Origin: Mycobacterium sp.
GTDB lineage: Bacteria; Actinomycetota; Actinomycetes; Mycobacteriales; Mycobacteriaceae
Assembly (NCBI GenBank): GCA_025965895.1
Contig: JAOPWC010000151.1
Coordinates: 1 to 61,616, forward strand
Length of the DNA: 61,616 bases
Direction of reading: 5' to 3'
This document shows positions 35,621-44,815 of this stretch, one piece after another. The translations under genes and the position numbers were made by a program. The notes beneath the pieces were generated by a model, which did no database searches, was not told the origin of the DNA, and saw only the letters and a program-made list of their open reading frames with translations. Positions within the stretch are counted from its first letter, which is position 1, and every line of letters begins with the position of its first letter.

Positions 35621-36100
35621 GTGTCAGTTTCCGAAAATATCGTCGGGATGCATTACCGGCATCCCGATCACTACGTGGTCGGGCGCGAGAAGATCCGCGA
35701 GTACGCGTCAGCCGTCAAGAACACCGACCCCGCATTCTTCGAGGAGAAAGCCGCCGCGGAGCTGGGCTACTGCGGGCTTCTGGCGCCGCTGACCTTCATC
35801 TCCGTCTTCGGCTATCAGGCCCAGAGCGCGTTCTTCGCCCATGCCAACATCGGCATCGAGGACGCCCAGATCGTGCAGGTTGACCAGGTGCTGAAGTATC
35901 TGAAGCCGATCAAGGCCGGGGATCGTCTCTACTGCGACGTGTACGTCCACTCGATACGCAAGTCGTTCGGCACGGACATGATCGTGACGAAGAACATCGT
36001 CACCAACGAAGAAGGCGAGATGATCCAGGAGACCTACACCACGCTTGTGGGTCGTAGCGATGACGAGGGAGTCGAGGGCTTTAGCGATGCCACTGCGTGA
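35621..36100 (+). CDS. hadA: (3R)-hydroxyacyl-ACP dehydratase subunit HadA
   Basis: A 159-residue hot-dog subunit of the FAS-II dehydratase that removes water from 3-hydroxyacyl-AcpM during meromycolic-acid elongation. It closely follows mycobacterial HadA (IVGMHYRHPDHYVVGREKIR, YGCGLLAPLTFI-like core, IVQVDQVLKYLKPI, NIVTNEEGEMIQETYTTLVG). HadA lacks the catalytic Asp/His and pairs with HadB. The GTG start gives the expected length. It overlaps hadB by 14 bases. Confidence 0.93.
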   Translation: MSVSENIVGMHYRHPDHYVVGREKIREYASAVKNTDPAFFEEKAAAELGYCGLLAPLTFISVFGYQAQSAFFAHANIGIEDAQIVQVDQVLKYLKPIKAGDRLYCDVYVHSIRKSFGTDMIVTKNIVTNEEGEMIQETYTTLVGRSDDEGVEGFSDATA

Positions 36101-36515
36101 GTTCAACTCGGTGAAGGTCGGCGATCAGCTTCCTGAGCAGGTCATCTCGCTGACCCGTCAGGACCTGGTGAACTATGCCGGCGTCTCGGGAGACCTGAAC
36201 CCGATCCACTGGGACGACGAGATCGCCCAGCAGGTGGGGCTGGACAGCGCGATCGCCCACGGCATGTTGACCATGGGCCTGGGTGGTGGCTACGTCACGT
36301 CGTGGGTCGGCGATCCGGGCGCGGTCAAGGAGTACAACGTCAGGTTCACCGCGGTGGTGCCGGTGCCCAACGACGGCAGGGGCGCCGACATTGTGTTCAG
36401 CGGCCGGGTCAAGTCGGTTGATCCCGAAGAGAAGCTGGTGACCATCGCGCTCTCGGCCATGACCGGGGGCAAGAAGATCTTCGGCCGTGCCGTCGCCACC
36501 GCGAAGCTGGCGTAG
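36087..36515 (+). CDS. hadB: (3R)-hydroxyacyl-ACP dehydratase catalytic subunit HadB
   Basis: A 142-residue catalytic partner of HadA and HadC. The hydratase motif is YAGVSGDLNPIHWDDEIA (Asp and His active residues), followed by SAIAHGMLTMGLGGGYVTSW. The HadAB dimer acts on shorter and HadBC on longer meromycolic intermediates (known for the family). The ATG lies inside the end of hadA, indicating translational coupling. Confidence 0.94.
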   Translation: MPLREFNSVKVGDQLPEQVISLTRQDLVNYAGVSGDLNPIHWDDEIAQQVGLDSAIAHGMLTMGLGGGYVTSWVGDPGAVKEYNVRFTAVVPVPNDGRGADIVFSGRVKSVDPEEKLVTIALSAMTGGKKIFGRAVATAKLA

Positions 36516-36518
36516 CCG

Positions 36519-37028
36519 GTGGCGATCAAGACCGACATCCGCGGGATGGTCTGGAAGTACCCCGACTACTTCGAAGTGGGCCGCGAACAGATCAGGCAAT
36601 ATGCCAGCGCGATCAAGGTGACCGACCCCGCGAGTTACGACGAGGATGAGGCCGCCGAACTCGGATACGGCTCGATCCTCGCACCGCTGACCTTTGTCTC
36701 CATTTTGGCGCTGTTGATCCAGCAGCACTTCTTCCGCAACGTCGACGTGGGCATGGAGACGATGCAGATCGTCCAGGTCGACCAGAAGTTCCTGTACCAC
36801 AAGCCCATCCAGGCCGGTGACAAGCTATATGGGACCATGTACGTCCACTCGGTCGATGAGCGGTTCGGGGCCGACATCGTCGTCACCAGAAACGTCTGCA
36901 CCAACGAAAAGGGCGAAGTGGTCTTGGAGGCCTACACCACGCTGATGGGCCAGGAGGGCGACAACTCCACCCAGATCAAATGGGATCCCGCCAGCGGTCA
37001 GGTGATGCGGAAAGCCGCCGGCGAGTAG
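36519..37028 (+). CDS. hadC: (3R)-hydroxyacyl-ACP dehydratase subunit HadC
   Basis: A 169-residue hot-dog subunit, a paralogue of HadA (DIRGMVWKYPDYFEVGREQI, GSILAPLTFVSILALLIQQH, TMQIVQVDQKFLYHKPIQAG). It is non-catalytic and shapes the long-chain site of HadBC. The GTG start lies three bases after the hadB stop. tRNA-Trp follows. Confidence 0.93.
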   Translation: MAIKTDIRGMVWKYPDYFEVGREQIRQYASAIKVTDPASYDEDEAAELGYGSILAPLTFVSILALLIQQHFFRNVDVGMETMQIVQVDQKFLYHKPIQAGDKLYGTMYVHSVDERFGADIVVTRNVCTNEKGEVVLEAYTTLMGQEGDNSTQIKWDPASGQVMRKAAGE

Positions 37029-37188
37029 CCGGGATTGGCTTCCCGCACCTGAGCCGATGTAGACTCGGACCTCGGGGTTTTCCCGCTACAGCGCGCTGTC
37101 CATCGGTTTTCCTCGGTTTTCCAGGGGCCGAACGGAGAGCGCGCGCATTGTGTCAGCCCCGACGCGCGGGGTTGGCCTGCCAACCTCA

Positions 37189-37261
<73 letters not shown>

Positions 37262-37333
37262 CCCGAACTGAATATTGAACAATCGTGGACACTGGATGGT
37301 GGACACCCGAAAACACTGACGGAAAGGCATGCG

Positions 37334-37756
37334 GTGAGCGACGAGCGCGAAGGTGCCGGCGCCGCAGGCGACGGCGACGAGACGACGCCCGGAGGCGGTC
37401 AGACCGCTGTGGCGACCCGGCCGCTGCGCCCCACCGGGAAGCGGTCGCGAGCGGCCACCACCGCCGACGAGGACACTGAGCAGACCACCGAGACCAAGGG
37501 CGGGGTCACCAAGAACGGCGCCGGGACCAAGGTCAGGACGGCCAAAAAACGCTCGGGCCCGTCCCCGAACCCGTTCGTGTACCTGTGGACCTACCTGGGC
37601 CAGGTGGTCGCCGAGTTGCGCAAGGTGATCTGGCCGAACCGCAAGCAGATGATCAGCTACACCACCGTGGTGCTGTTCTTCCTGGCCTTCATGGTCACGC
37701 TGATCGGTCTGGTGGACCTCGGGCTGGCGAAGCTGGTGCTGCTGGTATTCGGCTGA
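37334..37756 (+). CDS. secE: Preprotein translocase subunit SecE
   Basis: A 140-residue SecE. The long charged N-terminal extension typical of mycobacteria (Glu/Thr/Gly-rich, about 75 residues) precedes the conserved amphipathic helix and single membrane helix (VVAELRKVIWPNRKQMISYT then VVLFFLAFMVTLIGLVDLGL). The GTG at 37334 is preceded by GGAAAGG. It forms the SecYEG channel. nusG follows after 55 bases. Confidence 0.94.
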   Translation: MSDEREGAGAAGDGDETTPGGGQTAVATRPLRPTGKRSRAATTADEDTEQTTETKGGVTKNGAGTKVRTAKKRSGPSPNPFVYLWTYLGQVVAELRKVIWPNRKQMISYTTVVLFFLAFMVTLIGLVDLGLAKLVLLVFG

Positions 37757-37811
37757 CGGCGGTTAGCGCCGGCACGACGAGCAGAGAAATAAGCTACGGA
37801 AGGATTCAGAA

Positions 37812-38540
37812 GTGAGTACCCCTGACGGCGACACGCCAACGGGCGAGGCCGTCGACGTGATCGACGAAGCCGCAGAGCCGCAGACATCAGGCACCGAGGC
37901 CGACAGTGAGGAAGCCGAGGTCGATCCGGCCGCCGCTCTGAAGGCGGAGCTACGCACCAAGCCCGGCGACTGGTACGTCATCCACTCCTACGCGGGCTAC
38001 GAGAACAAGGTGAAGGCCAACCTCGAGACCCGCGTGCAGAACCTCGACGTGGGCGATTACATCTTCCAGGTCGAGGTGCCCACCGAAGAGGTCACCGAGA
38101 TCAAGAACGGCCAGCGCAAGCAGGTCAACCGCAAGGTGCTGCCTGGCTACATCCTGGTACGGATGGACCTCACCGACGACTCCTGGTCCGCGGTCCGCAA
38201 CACGCCCGGCGTCACGGGGTTCGTCGGAGCCACCTCGCGGCCGTCGGCGCTTTCGCTCGACGACGTCGTGAAGTTCCTGCTGCCGCAGGGCGCGGGCAAG
38301 AAGACCGCCAAGGCTGCCACCGGCGCTGCCGCCAGCGAGGCGGGCGGAATTGAACGCGCCCCTGTCGAGGTTGATTTCGAGGTCGGTGAATCGGTGACCG
38401 TGATGGACGGCCCGTTCGCGACGCTCCCGGCGACGATCAACGAGGTCAACGCCGAGCAACAGAAGCTCAAGGTGCTGGTGTCGATCTTCGGCCGCGAAAC
38501 ACCTGTCGAGCTGACCTTTAACCAGGTCTCCAAAATTTGA
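37812..38540 (+). CDS. nusG: Transcription termination/antitermination factor NusG
   Basis: A 242-residue NusG. It has an acidic actinobacterial N-terminal extension (about 50 residues), the NGN domain (KPGDWYVIHSYAGYENKVKA, VLPGYILVRMDLTDDSW, NTPGVTGFVG) and a C-terminal KOW domain (GESVTVMDGPFATLPATINE). It binds RNA polymerase and links it to Rho or the ribosome. It starts with GTG and is co-transcribed with secE, rplK and rplA. Confidence 0.95.
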   Translation: MSTPDGDTPTGEAVDVIDEAAEPQTSGTEADSEEAEVDPAAALKAELRTKPGDWYVIHSYAGYENKVKANLETRVQNLDVGDYIFQVEVPTEEVTEIKNGQRKQVNRKVLPGYILVRMDLTDDSWSAVRNTPGVTGFVGATSRPSALSLDDVVKFLLPQGAGKKTAKAATGAAASEAGGIERAPVEVDFEVGESVTVMDGPFATLPATINEVNAEQQKLKVLVSIFGRETPVELTFNQVSKI

Positions 38541-38593
38541 TGCTCTTCGCGCAAGCGGCTCATCGCTGATCTAGAAAGGAACACCAACACCCC

Positions 38594-39022
38594 ATGGCCC
38601 CGAGAAAGAAGGTTGTCGGGCAGATCAAGCTCCAGATCCAGGCCGGTCAGGCCAACCCCGCGCCGCCGGTCGGCCCGGCGCTCGGCCAGCACGGCGTCAA
38701 CATCATGGAGTTCTGCAAGGCCTACAACGCCGCGACGGAGAACCAGCGCGGCAACGTGGTGCCCGTGGAGATCACCGTCTACGAGGACCGCAGCTTCACG
38801 TTCCAGCTGAAGACCCCGCCCGCGGCCAAGCTGCTGCTGAAAGCGGCAGGGGTCGGCAAGGGCTCGCCCGAGCCGCACCGCGAAAAGGTCGCGAAGGTCA
38901 CCTGGGACCAGGTCCGGGAGATCGCCGAGACCAAGAAGGAAGACCTCAACGCCAACGACATCGACGCCGCGGCCAAGATCATCGCCGGCACCGCACGGTC
39001 GATGGGTATCACGGTCGAATAG
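38594..39022 (+). CDS. rplK: 50S ribosomal protein L11
   Basis: A 142-residue L11 with the usual start (VVGQIKLQIQAGQANPAPPV), GPALGQHGVNIMEFCKAYNA, and C-terminal rRNA-binding domain ending GTARSMGITVE. It sits at the GTPase-associated centre of the ribosome. AGAAAGGA lies upstream of the ATG. Confidence 0.97.
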   Translation: MAPRKKVVGQIKLQIQAGQANPAPPVGPALGQHGVNIMEFCKAYNAATENQRGNVVPVEITVYEDRSFTFQLKTPPAAKLLLKAAGVGKGSPEPHREKVAKVTWDQVREIAETKKEDLNANDIDAAAKIIAGTARSMGITVE

Positions 39023-39090
39023 TCGGCAGTACCCCCGTGGGAGGACCAGCTTCGGCCCGAACCACAACCAATGAAAGCGATTGGAAACAC

Positions 39091-39798
39091 ATGAGCAAGA
39101 AGAGCAAGGCATATCGCGAGGCGGCCGAGAAGGTGGACCGCACGCGGCTGTACACACCTCTGGCCGCCACGCGACTGGCCAAGGAGACGTCATCGAAGCA
39201 CCAGGACGCGACCGTCGAGGTGGCGATCCGGCTGGGCGTCGACCCGCGCAAGGCCGACCAGATGGTGCGCGGCACCGTCTACCTGCCCAACGGCACCGGC
39301 AAGACCGTCCGCGTCGCGGTGTTCGCGGTTGGTGACAAGGCGGAGCAGGCATTGGCCGCCGGCGCCGACGTGGTGGGCAGCGACGACCTGATCGAGCGGA
39401 TCCAGGGCGGTTTGCTGGACTTCGACGCGGCGATCGCGACGCCGGACCAGATGGCCAAGGTTGGCCGGATCGCCCGCATCCTGGGTCCGCGCGGCCTGAT
39501 GCCGAACCCGAAGACCGGCACCGTGACCCCCGACGTGGCCAAGGCCGTCACCGACATCAAGGGCGGCAAGATCAACTTCCGCGTCGACAAGCAGGCCAAC
39601 CTGCACCTGGTGATCGGTAAGGCGTCCTTCGACGAGAAGAAGCTGGTCGAGAACTACGGCGCGGCGCTGGACGAGATCCTGCGGGCCAAGCCGTCGTCGT
39701 CGAAGGGCCGGTACCTGAAGAAGGTCACTGTGTCGACGACGACGGGCCCGGGCATCCCGGTCGATCCGTCGGTGACGCGCAACTTCGCCGAGGCGTAG
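39091..39798 (+). CDS. rplA: 50S ribosomal protein L1
   Basis: A 235-residue L1 with the family motif GPRGLMPNPKTGTVTPDV and a KKSKAYREAAEKVDR start. It forms the L1 stalk and in many bacteria represses its own L11-L1 operon. The ATG at 39091 is preceded by GAAAGCGA. The gene downstream is convergent, 4 bases away. Confidence 0.96.
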   Translation: MSKKSKAYREAAEKVDRTRLYTPLAATRLAKETSSKHQDATVEVAIRLGVDPRKADQMVRGTVYLPNGTGKTVRVAVFAVGDKAEQALAAGADVVGSDDLIERIQGGLLDFDAAIATPDQMAKVGRIARILGPRGLMPNPKTGTVTPDVAKAVTDIKGGKINFRVDKQANLHLVIGKASFDEKKLVENYGAALDEILRAKPSSSKGRYLKKVTVSTTTGPGIPVDPSVTRNFAEA

Positions 39799-39802
39799 CG
39801 GC

Positions 39803-41020
39803 TTAAGCGGCGCATTCGGCCAGGCGACGGCGCAGGAATGCCTTCGCCGGCTCGGAGCCGCTGAGCGCCAGCGCCTGCTGATACCAGGGCAGCGCCTCGG
39901 CGATGCGGCCATCGCGACGCAGCAGGTCGGCGCGGATAGACCGTACCAGGCCCGACCGCGCTAGTCGCGGATCATCACAGACGGCGTCGAGCGCCACCAG
40001 TCCCGCCGCATACCCGTCGCGAAAGCCAACGGCCACAGCGCGATTCGCCCGCACCACCGGCGAATCGGCGATCCCGAGCAGCCGGTCGTACGCGGCGCAA
40101 ATCGCGGCCCAGTCCGTCTGCTCCCACGTAGGCGCCGTCGCGTGCAAAGCGGCGATCACCGCCTGCGGCAGGTACGGGCCCGTCGACCCCGCCGCCCGCC
40201 GCAGCCGTCGCAGGCCGCGATCGATGGCGACTGCATTCCAGCGGCTGCGGTCCTGCTCGTCGAGGGGCACCAGCGCGCCGCCCGCGTCCACACGGGTGTG
40301 ACGGCGGGCGTCGTGCAGTGTCACCAGCGCGCTGAGCGCGTGCGCCTCACGCTCGTCGGGCATCAGTGACGTGAGTTCGCCGGCCAGCCGCACTCCCTCC
40401 GAGCACAGCTCGTCTCGGATTGCCGACGGGCCGGCGGTCGACCAATAGCCCTCGGTGAAAACCGAATAGACACACCCCAACACGTGCGGTGTCCGTTCGG
40501 GCAGCTGTTTGGCCGACGGCACCCGCAGCGGGATCCTGGCGTGGCGAATCTTGTTCTTGGCCCTGGTAATTCGTTGTCCTATTGCGGACTCGGTCTGCAG
40601 CAGCGCACGCGCGATCTCGGGGACCGTCAGACCCGACACCAGCCGCAGCGTCAGCGCCAGCTGCGACGGGCGGTCCAGCGCTGGGTGGGCGCAGGTGAAC
40701 ATCATCCGCAGCTCGTCGTCACGCACGGGATGCGGGTCTGCGGCGTCGGTCCGCGCCCTGATCTCGTCGACCACGGCAGCCAATTCCTTTCCGGGCCGGA
40801 CGGATTCTCGGCGCAGCCGGTCGCGCGCGCGGTTGCGCGCGACTGTCACCACCCACGCGCCGGGGTTCTGCGGCACGCCGTCGCGGTCCCATCCGCGAAG
40901 CGCCTCGGCGAACGCTTCCTGGACGGCGTCTTCGGCGACAGTCAGGTCGCCCGACCAACGGGCCAGCGCCGCGACAGCCGGGCCCCACTCGCGCCTGAAG
41001 ACGCCGTCCAGGTCTGCCAT
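39803..41020 (-). CDS. ECF42-type RNA polymerase sigma factor
   Basis: A 405-residue ECF sigma factor. Sigma-2 (VAEDAVQEAFAEALRGWDRD, WVVTVARNRARDRLRRES) and sigma-4 (LTLRLVSGLTVPEIARALLQ, ESAIGQRITRAKNKIR) occupy the first ~190 residues. A long helical C-terminal domain (DUF6596/TPR-like: GYWSTAGPSAIRDELCSEGV, DARRHTRVDAGGALVPLDEQ) follows. This layout and the neighbouring DGPF protein define group ECF42, which lacks a classical anti-sigma factor; the C-terminal extension is thought to be regulatory. The promoter it uses is unknown. Confidence 0.88.
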   Translation of the reverse strand: MADLDGVFRREWGPAVAALARWSGDLTVAEDAVQEAFAEALRGWDRDGVPQNPGAWVVTVARNRARDRLRRESVRPGKELAAVVDEIRARTDAADPHPVRDDELRMMFTCAHPALDRPSQLALTLRLVSGLTVPEIARALLQTESAIGQRITRAKNKIRHARIPLRVPSAKQLPERTPHVLGCVYSVFTEGYWSTAGPSAIRDELCSEGVRLAGELTSLMPDEREAHALSALVTLHDARRHTRVDAGGALVPLDEQDRSRWNAVAIDRGLRRLRRAAGSTGPYLPQAVIAALHATAPTWEQTDWAAICAAYDRLLGIADSPVVRANRAVAVGFRDGYAAGLVALDAVCDDPRLARSGLVRSIRADLLRRDGRIAEALPWYQQALALSGSEPAKAFLRRRLAECAA

Positions 41021-41030
41021 AGATGGGAAG

Positions 41031-41741
41031 TTACAGCGCCGCCAGACCCATGAACTGCCGGAGTTCGACGGTCGCCGCCGGGATCATCGACGCCAGCTTG
41101 ACCGCTTCGTCGCGGTCCTCGGCGGCGATCACGTAGAACCCGTTGGCAACCTCGGCGCCTTCGACGAACGGGCCGTCGGTGAGCAGCGTCTCGCCGTCAC
41201 GCACGCGCACCGTCGTCGCGGTGGAGGGCGGATGCAACGCCGCGCCACCGAGAAGGTGATCGCCTGCGGCGCCCGCGAACTCGCCGTGGCGGGCGATGCC
41301 GGCCTCCCACTCCGGGCTTCCCGGTGCCACCACGTTGCCGGGCGGTTCGAGCAGCAGCGCAATCCAGTCGTTGCCGGTCAATGTCCGCGCAGGTTGGAAC
41401 TCGTGGATCATCGGCCACACCTCCACAGCACCCTTCGCGGTGTGCGGGATCTGCCGGGCCAGCGCCAGTGCCGCATCGAGGTCGTCGGCCTCGAATACGT
41501 AGTAGCCGCCGGCCACCTCCGCGCTTTCCGGGAACGGTCCGTCGGTGACGACGGGGGCATCCGGGCCGCCGGAGATCCGCACGCCCGCCTCGGCGGTCTT
41601 CAGCGCGTCGCCGGCGCGGATTGACGACGCCTCTTTGACGTGGAACGCGTTGTACGCCGCCATCTCTTTCTCCAGGGCGGCCGGATCGGTCCGCTCCTCA
41701 GAAGAATCGGACGGCGACAGCAGCAGGGCGAAGTAATGCAT
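41031..41741 (-). CDS. Tandem DGPF/YCII-domain protein
   Basis: A 236-residue protein made of two YCII-related (DGPF) domains: one with VVTDGPFPESAEVAGGYYVF and one with LLTDGPFVEGAEVANGFYVI. Genes of this type almost always sit beside ECF42 sigma factors, as here (10 bases apart, same strand). They are thought to be targets or partners of the sigma factor rather than classical anti-sigma factors. The ATG at 41741 follows GAGAGG. Confidence 0.88.
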   Translation of the reverse strand: MHYFALLLSPSDSSEERTDPAALEKEMAAYNAFHVKEASSIRAGDALKTAEAGVRISGGPDAPVVTDGPFPESAEVAGGYYVFEADDLDAALALARQIPHTAKGAVEVWPMIHEFQPARTLTGNDWIALLLEPPGNVVAPGSPEWEAGIARHGEFAGAAGDHLLGGAALHPPSTATTVRVRDGETLLTDGPFVEGAEVANGFYVIAAEDRDEAVKLASMIPAATVELRQFMGLAAL

Positions 41742-41839
41742 CGTCAGACCTCTCGGTAGTGAGCAGAACCATGTGTTCCACTCTCTACCTGTCCGACGAA
41801 CAACGCTGCCGCAATCCGACAGTGCGCATGATCGCGGGG

Positions 41840-42730
41840 TCAGGCGACCGCGCCCGGCTTCAAATACGTCACCAGGTTGACGTCGATGCTCTCGTCGATG
41901 AAGTAATGCTGACACCCGCGCAGGTACCGCATGTAGCGGTTGTAGTTCTCCTCCGACGTGACCTCGATGGCCCTGTCTTTGTTGGCCTCCAGCGCGTCGC
42001 CCCAGATCCCCAGTGTCCTGACGTAGTGCGGCCGCAATGACAGGCACTCGGGGACGACGAACCCGGCCTTCTCGCCGTGTTCCACCATCATCTGCGCAGT
42101 GGGAATCCGCCCGCCGGGGAAGATCTCGGTGATCATGAACTTGATGAAGCGGGCCAATTCGAACGTCAGCTTCTTGCCACGGGCGGCCAGATCGAACGGG
42201 TGATAGCCGGTGCTGCTCTGGATCGTCATCCGCCCGTCGCCGGGAAGAATGTCGAAGCAGTTCTTGAAGAAGTCGTCATAGCGCTCGAAGCCGAAGTGCT
42301 CGAACGCCTCGATGGACACGATCCGGTCGACGGGGTCGTGGAACTGCTCCCACCCGGCCAGAAGCACCCGATGCGAGCGGGGCGATTCAACGTTGTCGAG
42401 CAGTTGGGTGCAGTAGGCCTGCTGGTTCTTCGACAGCGTCAGGCCGATGACGTTGACGTCGTACTTCTCCTTCGCCCGCTTCATCGGGGCGCCCCAGCCG
42501 CATCCGATGTCCAGCAGCGTCATGCCCGGCTTGAGATCCAGCTTGTCGAGGTTGAGGTCGATCTTGGCGATCTGCGCTTCCTCAAGAGTCATGTCGTCAC
42601 GCTCGTAATAGGCACAGCTGTAGGTTCGCGTCGCGTCCTGGAAGAGGCCGAAGAAGTCGTCGGACAGATCGTAATGGGCCTGGATGTCCTCGAAGTGCGG
42701 CCGCATTTCGGTCGATCTGGTGTCAGACAT
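41840..42730 (-). CDS. mmaA4: Mycolic-acid methyltransferase, MmaA4-like
   Basis: A 296-residue SAM-dependent methyltransferase of the mycolate cyclopropane-synthase family. It carries the SAM motif LLDIGCGWGAPM, the VIGLTLSKNQ segment and the VDRIVSIEAFEHFG bicarbonate-site region. The C-terminal half (RMTIQSSTGYHP, TAQMMVEHGEKAGF, YMRYLRGCQHYFIDE, VTYLKPGA) is closest to MmaA4 (Hma), which makes the hydroxymycolate precursor of keto and methoxy mycolates. Position after rplA also matches mmaA4. The exact product in this organism is inferred. Confidence 0.8.
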   Translation of the reverse strand: MSDTRSTEMRPHFEDIQAHYDLSDDFFGLFQDATRTYSCAYYERDDMTLEEAQIAKIDLNLDKLDLKPGMTLLDIGCGWGAPMKRAKEKYDVNVIGLTLSKNQQAYCTQLLDNVESPRSHRVLLAGWEQFHDPVDRIVSIEAFEHFGFERYDDFFKNCFDILPGDGRMTIQSSTGYHPFDLAARGKKLTFELARFIKFMITEIFPGGRIPTAQMMVEHGEKAGFVVPECLSLRPHYVRTLGIWGDALEANKDRAIEVTSEENYNRYMRYLRGCQHYFIDESIDVNLVTYLKPGAVA

Positions 42731-42874
42731 AGTTAGCCCTCCCAGTGGTATTGCGCAGCGGTTGTGGCATGAGGCCCGCGCCGACCGCTGACTGGTTTCC
42801 ACGGCACCATACATGGCGCCACCGCTGCCGATGCCGGATTGTCCCCCCGACGGTCTGTGTGTCCGGGCGACCCG

Positions 42875-43756
42875 TTAACTGCCTTGCTGCTTCTCCAGCG
42901 TGAACTGGTTGACGTCGATGTAGCCCTCCCGGAAGCCCCTCGCGCATCCGGTCAGGTAGTGCATGTATCGGTCGTAGACCTCTTCGGACTGGACCGCGAT
43001 GGCCTGGTCCCGATGCGATTCGAGCGCCTCGGCCCAGCAATCGAGCGTCCTTGCGTAGTGCGGCTGCAGCGATTGCCTGCGGCTCAGCGTGAAGCCGGCC
43101 TTGCCCGAGTGGTCTTCGACTTTTTCGATCGACGGGAGCCGCCCGCCGGGGAAGATCTCGGTCAGCATGAACTTCACGAAGCGGGCCACTTCGAACGACA
43201 ACGGCAGACCACGCTCGGCCATCTGTGGAAGCGTCAGCGCCGTGATCGTGTGCAGCAGCATCGCGCCGTCGTCGGGCAGCGCCTCGTACGCCATGGCGAA
43301 GAAATCGTCGTAGCGTTCGTGCCCGAAGTGCTCGAATGCGCCGATGCTGACGATCCGGTCCACGGGTTCGCTGAATTGCTCCCAGCCCTGCAGAAGCACT
43401 CGTTTCGAGCGCTTGCTGTCCGACTCCGCGAACACTGTCTCGACGTGGGCGTACTGGTTCTTGCTCAGCGTCAGGCCGATGACATTGACGTCGTACTTCT
43501 CCACGGCCCGCGTCATCGTGGCACCCCAGCCGCAGCCGACGTCGAGCAGCGTCATGCCGGGCTGAAGGTCCAGCTTGCCGAGCGCGAGGTCGGTTTTGGC
43601 GATCTGGGCCTCTTCCAGGCTCATATCGTGACGTTCGAAGTACGCGCAGCTATAGGTCTGGGTGGGGTCCAGGAACAGGCGGAAGAAGTCGTCCGACAGG
43701 TCATAGTGGGCTTGGACGTCTTCGAAGTGCGGCTTCAGGCGGGCCGGTTTGGCCAT
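42875..43756 (-). CDS. Cyclopropane mycolic-acid synthase (MmaA2/CmaA-like)
   Basis: A 293-residue paralogue of the MmaA4-like gene. Motifs: TLLDVGCGWGATMTRAVEKY, VIGLTLSKNQYAH, VDRIVSIGAFEHFGHERYDD, and a C-terminal YLTGCARGFREGYIDVNQFT. The IGAFEHFG and RRQSLQPHYARTLD segments are closest to MmaA2 and CmaA enzymes, which place cyclopropane rings on meromycolic chains. Only two of the four M. tuberculosis mmaA genes are at this locus. A 144-base gap separates it from mmaA4. Confidence 0.82.
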   Translation of the reverse strand: MAKPARLKPHFEDVQAHYDLSDDFFRLFLDPTQTYSCAYFERHDMSLEEAQIAKTDLALGKLDLQPGMTLLDVGCGWGATMTRAVEKYDVNVIGLTLSKNQYAHVETVFAESDSKRSKRVLLQGWEQFSEPVDRIVSIGAFEHFGHERYDDFFAMAYEALPDDGAMLLHTITALTLPQMAERGLPLSFEVARFVKFMLTEIFPGGRLPSIEKVEDHSGKAGFTLSRRQSLQPHYARTLDCWAEALESHRDQAIAVQSEEVYDRYMHYLTGCARGFREGYIDVNQFTLEKQQGS

Positions 43757-43895
43757 AGTTACTGCCTTTCGAGCTGGCCGAGGCTTTCCCGGGCCGTGTC
43801 ATCGTCGTCGATGGCGCGCCCAAATACCCCGATGCAGTGCGTAGCGATGGTATCCGATCGTGGCCAGACAGACGAATCAAGCGAGCCGTACCAGC

Positions 43896-44813
43896 TCAGG
43901 TGTCGGCCTCACGCGACTCGGCGAAGTTGGTCTTCAGTTCACCGATGACCTGGTCCCACACCTGCTCGGGCAGTTCGTGGCTCATACCGTCGATCAGCAC
44001 CAGCCGGGCACCGGGGATCGCCCGTGCGATCGCCCGCCCTCCCGTGGGCCGCATCAGCTTGTCGGCTTTCCCGTGCATGACGAGCGTCGGCGCGATGATC
44101 TGGCGGTCGTAGTGCAGGAGGCTGCCGCTTCCCAGTACCGCACCGAAGTGTCGGCCGATGCCACTGGGGTAGTACGCCCGGTCGTAGGCCTCGGCCGCCT
44201 CGGCGCGAATCTGCTCTCCGGGGGTTGGGAAGCCGGGGCTTGCGTTGAGCTTGCTTATCCGGACGCTGTTTTCGATGATCACGTCCCGCGGCGAGTCCGG
44301 CGGCGGACCCTTGATGAGGCTCATCAGCTGGCGCATTCCCGGCGGCGGCAAGCCGGGCTGGTTGTTACTCGAGAAGATCACCGCCAGCGTCTTCGTGCGG
44401 TCCTGGTACCGCGCCGCGAAGATCTGGGCGATCATGCCGCCCATCGACGCACCCACGATGTGCGCACGGTCGGTGCCGAGGTGGTCGAGCAGTGCCGCCG
44501 CGTCGTCGGCCATGTCCTCGACCGTGTAGACCGCAGGACTGCGCAGCCCGAGGAATGACCGCACCATCCGGGGATACAGCGGCGTGTCGACACGCTGCCC
44601 GCGCAGCTTCGTCGAGAGCCCGACGTCGCGGTTGTCGTAGCGGATGACGCGCAGGCCCTGGTCGACCAGCTTCTGGCAGAAGCCGTTGCGCCACAGGATC
44701 AGCTGCGCGCCCAGCCCCATGATGAGCAGCACCGCCGGGTCGTTCGGGTCTCCGAGGTCCTCGTAGTAGATTTCGAGCTCGCCGGAACGCGCCGTGCCGG
44801 TACGGATCTTCAC
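43896..44813 (-). CDS. lipG: Alpha/beta hydrolase LipG-like
   Basis: A 305-residue alpha/beta hydrolase. The start YYEDLGDPNDPAVLLIMGLG has the oxyanion-hole region; the nucleophile is in IVGASMGGMIAQ; the acid is in VMHGKADKLM and the histidine in LIDGMSHELP. It is orthologous in position to lipG (next to mmaA genes) of M. tuberculosis, reported as a lipolytic enzyme. The GTG at 44813 lies two bases after the ABC1-kinase stop, so the genes are coupled. Confidence 0.85.
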   Translation of the reverse strand: MKIRTGTARSGELEIYYEDLGDPNDPAVLLIMGLGAQLILWRNGFCQKLVDQGLRVIRYDNRDVGLSTKLRGQRVDTPLYPRMVRSFLGLRSPAVYTVEDMADDAAALLDHLGTDRAHIVGASMGGMIAQIFAARYQDRTKTLAVIFSSNNQPGLPPPGMRQLMSLIKGPPPDSPRDVIIENSVRISKLNASPGFPTPGEQIRAEAAEAYDRAYYPSGIGRHFGAVLGSGSLLHYDRQIIAPTLVMHGKADKLMRPTGGRAIARAIPGARLVLIDGMSHELPEQVWDQVIGELKTNFAESREADT

Positions 44814-44815
44814 CG

